A DNA stretch of 6,973 nt. It comes from Clostridia bacterium (GTDB lineage Bacteria > Bacillota > Clostridia > Oscillospirales > CAG-272). The stretch's first letter is position 1; each line of letters starts with the position of its first letter. The DNA is taken from contig JAFNZX010000160.1 of assembly GCA_017382615.1 (NCBI GenBank), forward strand, positions 1 through 6,973, in the 5' to 3' direction. The position numbers were made by a program, and so were the translations under genes. Shown here piece by piece: positions 5,153 through 6,973 of the stretch. The notes beneath the pieces were generated by a model. The model was not told the origin of the DNA, made no database searches, and was given only the letters and a program-made list of their open reading frames with translations.

Positions 5153-6346
5153 CTACCCTTTTGCTTCTTTTTTGATGTCTACTTCAAATTCCTGCACCGC
5201 GGCAATGTCCGCAATGCACACCACGTCAGCGCGTAGTACCACGCTACTCTCGCCGATTTCCGTATAAATATGCTTTTCAAGCAGCTCACCGTCCGCAAGC
5301 GCAGCCTCTATCTGCTCTGTCAGCTGCCTGTGTGCCAGAGTCAGCGCTGCCTCGGGATCGCGATACGCTTTTTCAAGCGTATAAGGCAGATACCGCTCGG
5401 TGCATATTTCCAGCGGCAGATCCACCCCCGGCACGGGACTGCAGTTCTCCACAATATCTATTATATCATAAACAGTACCGCAATTTCCAGTACTTTCGAA
5501 AAGTTTTATCGGAAAAGAGAAAAAATTTAACGATTTTTTATCAAAAGCTTCCCCCGTGTACACCTTTTTTTGATACTCGTACGCCACTTCCACCCGAAAC
5601 GAGTACACAGTACGCGCCATAACCTTCCCTGCCGCTCTTGTAAAGCGAAAGCCCGTGGCTGCGCTATCGTACACGCCCGCGATCAAAATCTCCCCCTTTG
5701 CCACCTGCTCCCCTGCAGAAACCAGCACGTTGCCGCGGTACAGCTCCACCGCCACCACCTCACCGCTGTGCGCGGCAACCACGTGTGCCGGCTTGAGGAC
5801 GGGCTTCGGCTCGGGCAATCGCTGCTCAATGAGCTCCACGTTTGCCACGTTTCCGCGCACGTTGACGGATAGCCAAGCGATCTTGTCCGAAGACAGCATG
5901 ACCCGATTTTCAAGTCTGTCTGTGTCCAGCCCCGGAATAAACGCCCCCTTGGCAAGCCCTTGCGCGCTAAGCAGCTCCTTGATCTCGCGCTCCGTCAGGG
6001 TACTGTTTCCGCTGACGCGAATATCAAAAACAAAGCACTCGGACGCCACGATCAAAGCAAGCGCGCACAACGCCCCCATCAAAAGCCCGGGACGACGCAA
6101 AAGACGCCGCAAAAGCTGCGGCAGCCCTCCACGCTTTTCTATGTAAAACGGCACGTTTGCTTGTGCCAGCAGACTGCAAAGCCTGCGTCCGTGCCCCGAA
6201 CGCAAGCAAAGGCGCAAGCACGCACCGTCACTTCCGCCGTCCAGATATACGATGCCCTCACGCATACAGAGATTGAGCACCTGCTCCGCATACGCAAAAT
6301 CAAAGCGCACCACGGTGTAACCGAGAATAGAATAGGCAGGATTCAT
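5153..6346 (-). CDS. yqfD: sporulation protein YqfD
   Basis: YqfD-family sporulation membrane protein (397 residues, normal). In Bacillus subtilis yqfD belongs to the mother-cell sigma-E regulon; its molecular role is not well defined. A cytoplasmic N-terminal part (about 1-85), with a strongly basic stretch RRLLRRPG (80-87), leads into one membrane span (about 88-105). After the span, FDIRVSGNSTLTEREIKELL (107-126) through NVRGNVANVELIE (162-174) reads like a POTRA domain. AHSGEVVAVELYRGNVLVSAGEQVAKGEILIAG (192-224) then has the glycine spacing of a barrel-sandwich (HlyD/lipoyl-like) unit. These two domain ideas are my inference from pattern. The start at 6346 overlaps the yqfC stop as ATGA. 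An AT-rich patch at about 5451-5545, encoding residues about 268-299, is unlike the rest of the gene and holds a probable promoter. Confidence 0.92.
   Translation of the reverse strand: MNPAYSILGYTVVRFDFAYAEQVLNLCMREGIVYLDGGSDGACLRLCLRSGHGRRLCSLLAQANVPFYIEKRGGLPQLLRRLLRRPGLLMGALCALALIVASECFVFDIRVSGNSTLTEREIKELLSAQGLAKGAFIPGLDTDRLENRVMLSSDKIAWLSVNVRGNVANVELIEQRLPEPKPVLKPAHVVAAHSGEVVAVELYRGNVLVSAGEQVAKGEILIAGVYDSAATGFRFTRAAGKVMARTVYSFRVEVAYEYQKKVYTGEAFDKKSLNFFSFPIKLFESTGNCGTVYDIIDIVENCSPVPGVDLPLEICTERYLPYTLEKAYRDPEAALTLAHRQLTEQIEAALADGELLEKHIYTEIGESSVVLRADVVCIADIAAVQEFEVDIKKEAKG
5460..5470 (-). promoter_or_regulatory. extended -10 promoter inside yqfD, candidate for phoH-ybeY-era
   Basis: The minus strand reads TATGATATAAT at 5470-5460, a perfect match to the extended -10 consensus TRTGnTATAAT of the vegetative sigma factor. 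An extended -10 can work with a weak -35; the best nearby -35 is TGGAAA (4 of 6) with an 18-base spacer. It lies in a patch of about 90 bases with only about 26% GC by hand count, inside an otherwise GC-rich gene. Transcripts would start near 5453 and reach phoH (start 5149) after about 300 bases, bypassing the sporulation promoter in front of yqfC. Confidence 0.5.
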
Positions 6347-6642
6347 GTGTGCTCCCCCTCTATAAAGGAAACCGAATCAATACAGCCCCCCACCCCGAGT
6401 GCCCCCGAGATAAACGAGGTGCACCACAGCCTCTCTCCACACACACGCAGCCGCAATTTACCGAGATCCAGCAGCATTTCCTGCTCACTGTATTTCAGTA
6501 TTTTTGTGCAGCCCTGCACAAGCAGTCTGTGCTGACCGCAGATCTCGATGCGCACGCCTTGGAAAACGTCCGGCGTGATATCAAACCTGCGCTCCAGCCA
6601 CTCCACCGCTCCCATGCGCTTATCTTTCTTGCGCCTTTGCAT
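6343..6642 (-). CDS. yqfC: sporulation protein YqfC (YabP/YqfC family)
   Basis: Small YabP/YqfC-family sporulation protein. In Bacillus subtilis yqfC is expressed with yqfD in the mother cell under sigma-E; the biochemical role is unknown. The family pattern is clear: a short basic N-terminus, VEWLERRFDITPDVF, then VRIEICGQHRLLVQGCTKILKYSEQEMLLDLGKLRLRVCGERLWCTSFISG as repeated short beta strands ending in a GCIDSVSF strand. There is no signal peptide or membrane span. I place the start at 6642, giving 99 residues, because GGAGG (6653-6649) lies 6 bases before this ATG. The in-frame ATG five codons earlier (6657) would put that GGAGG inside the coding region and has no site of its own. It is the first gene of the six-gene run and overlaps yqfD by 4 bases. 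Confidence 0.9.
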   Translation of the reverse strand: MQRRKKDKRMGAVEWLERRFDITPDVFQGVRIEICGQHRLLVQGCTKILKYSEQEMLLDLGKLRLRVCGERLWCTSFISGALGVGGCIDSVSFIEGEHT

Positions 6643-6680
6643 ATTTTTCCTCCGCATTTTCTATATTGTATCGATATACC

Positions 6681-6709
6681 ATTATATGAAAACACGGGAG
6701 GGGTTATGA
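6681..6709 (-). promoter_or_regulatory. sigma-E-type promoter for yqfC-yqfD
   Basis: On the minus strand, TCATAAC (6709-6703) and CATATAAT (6688-6681) are separated by 14 bases. From memory the Bacillus sigma-E consensus is a TCATATT-type -35, a spacer of about 14 and CATACAnT as -10. The -10 has one mismatch, the -35 matches in its first five bases, and the spacing is ideal. yqfC and yqfD are sigma-E genes in Bacillus, which agrees. The -35 overlaps the start codon of the divergent ylbJ-like gene. The transcript would begin near 6674, about 30 bases before the chosen yqfC start. Confidence 0.6.
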
Positions 6710-6973
6710 AAAAAAGTCAACGTTACAAACGCATAGGCAGCCTGGGGGTGGGATTGTTCGGAGCGGGATGCATTCTGCTTTTGCTCTTTTATGCCGACAG
6801 CGCAGTGCTTGGCGTGCGGCAAGGGCTTTTGCTATGTCGCCGGACGGTCATTCCCGCGCTGTTCCCCTTTATGGTAGCATCCGAAATACTGGTGGGAAGC
6901 GGTGCGGCGGCTGCCATTGGAAATGCATTCGCCCGTCCTGCAAGGATCATACTTGGCGTCCCCGGTGCTGCTG
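6706..6973 (+). CDS. ylbJ: YlbJ-like sporulation integral membrane protein, N-terminal part only
   Basis: My own translation of this strand gives 89 residues open to the window edge. After a basic start (MKKSQRYKR), a hydrophobic span covers about 11-29. GVRQGLLLCRRTVIPALFPFMVASEILVGSG (36-66) and ARPARIILGVPGAA (76-89) then follow the pattern of YlbJ-type proteins (nucleoside-recognition/Gate domain): a ViPaLFPFmv segment, a second hydrophobic region and a P-x-x-x-x-x-x-VPG turn. The full family is about 400 residues with many spans, so roughly three quarters is missing here. The start at 6706 is supported by GGGAGGGG just upstream. In Bacillus subtilis ylbJ is a sporulation gene expressed in the mother cell. 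The gene is divergent from yqfC, and their starts are about 63 bases apart. I see no equally convincing promoter on this strand. Confidence 0.8.
   Translation, partial: MKKSQRYKRIGSLGVGLFGAGCILLLLFYADSAVLGVRQGLLLCRRTVIPALFPFMVASEILVGSGAAAAIGNAFARPARIILGVPGAA

Noticed and set aside
4595..5236. 213-codon plus-strand open frame opposite phoH
   Set aside because: It is the antisense of a gene with intact Walker motifs, and no ribosome site precedes it.
6643..6657. Upstream ATG at 6657 as the yqfC start
   Set aside because: A GGAGG with a 6-base spacer to the ATG at 6642 lies downstream of it, and nothing resembling a ribosome site precedes 6657.
6661..6687. Possible sigma-E promoter for ylbJ on the plus strand (CTATATT at 6661, CATTATAT at 6680)
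   Set aside because: The spacer is only 12 bases, the -10 has several mismatches, and a transcript would start almost on the ribosome site. Not strong enough to annotate.
6715..6720. TTGACT on the minus strand as a sigma-A -35 for the TATAAT at 6686-6681
   Set aside because: The spacer would be 28 bases, far from the usual 17, whereas the sigma-E reading gives the ideal spacing of 14.

Overview
The window looks like chromosomal core sequence from an endospore-forming Clostridia-type member of the Bacillota. The evidence is the gene set and order (yqfC-yqfD-phoH-ybeY-...-era-recO), strong GGAGG-type ribosome binding sites, very tight gene spacing and a partial ylbJ-like sporulation gene. Base composition is moderately GC-rich, judged by eye. 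I see no phage, insertion sequence, CRISPR array, tRNA or rRNA. The genus cannot be told from this sequence.

Layout from right to left, because nearly everything is on the minus strand. At 6706-6973 a plus-strand gene cut by the window edge encodes the N-terminus of a YlbJ-like sporulation membrane protein. It diverges from the minus-strand run across a gap of about 60 bases, which carries a good match to a sigma-E promoter pointing at yqfC. Six genes then follow with overlaps of 1-4 bases or gaps of 3 bases: yqfC, yqfD, phoH, ybeY, an unrecognised 176-residue single-pass membrane protein, and era. A 259-base intergenic region (1947-2205) holds a cluster of hairpins that looks like a dispersed repeat and probably ends the era transcript. 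It also holds a probable promoter for recO. recO overlaps by 8 bases a PLP-dependent Orn/Lys/Arg-decarboxylase-family gene that runs off the left edge. No stretch longer than 300 bases lacks a gene.

Functionally, yqfC, yqfD and ylbJ are mother-cell sporulation genes. PhoH, YbeY and Era are linked to RNA metabolism and small-subunit ribosome maturation, and RecO to recombinational repair. This mixes a sporulation-timed head with housekeeping genes in one operon. The sequence offers a way to separate them: a perfect extended -10 motif sits in a strikingly AT-rich patch inside yqfD, about 310 bases upstream of phoH, and could drive the housekeeping half during growth.

I did not find a wholly new system. 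The points most worth a second look are the internal promoter, the unknown membrane protein in the slot where relatives carry dgkA/cdd, the hairpin-rich repeat between era and recO, and the POTRA-like plus barrel-sandwich-like architecture I infer for YqfD.
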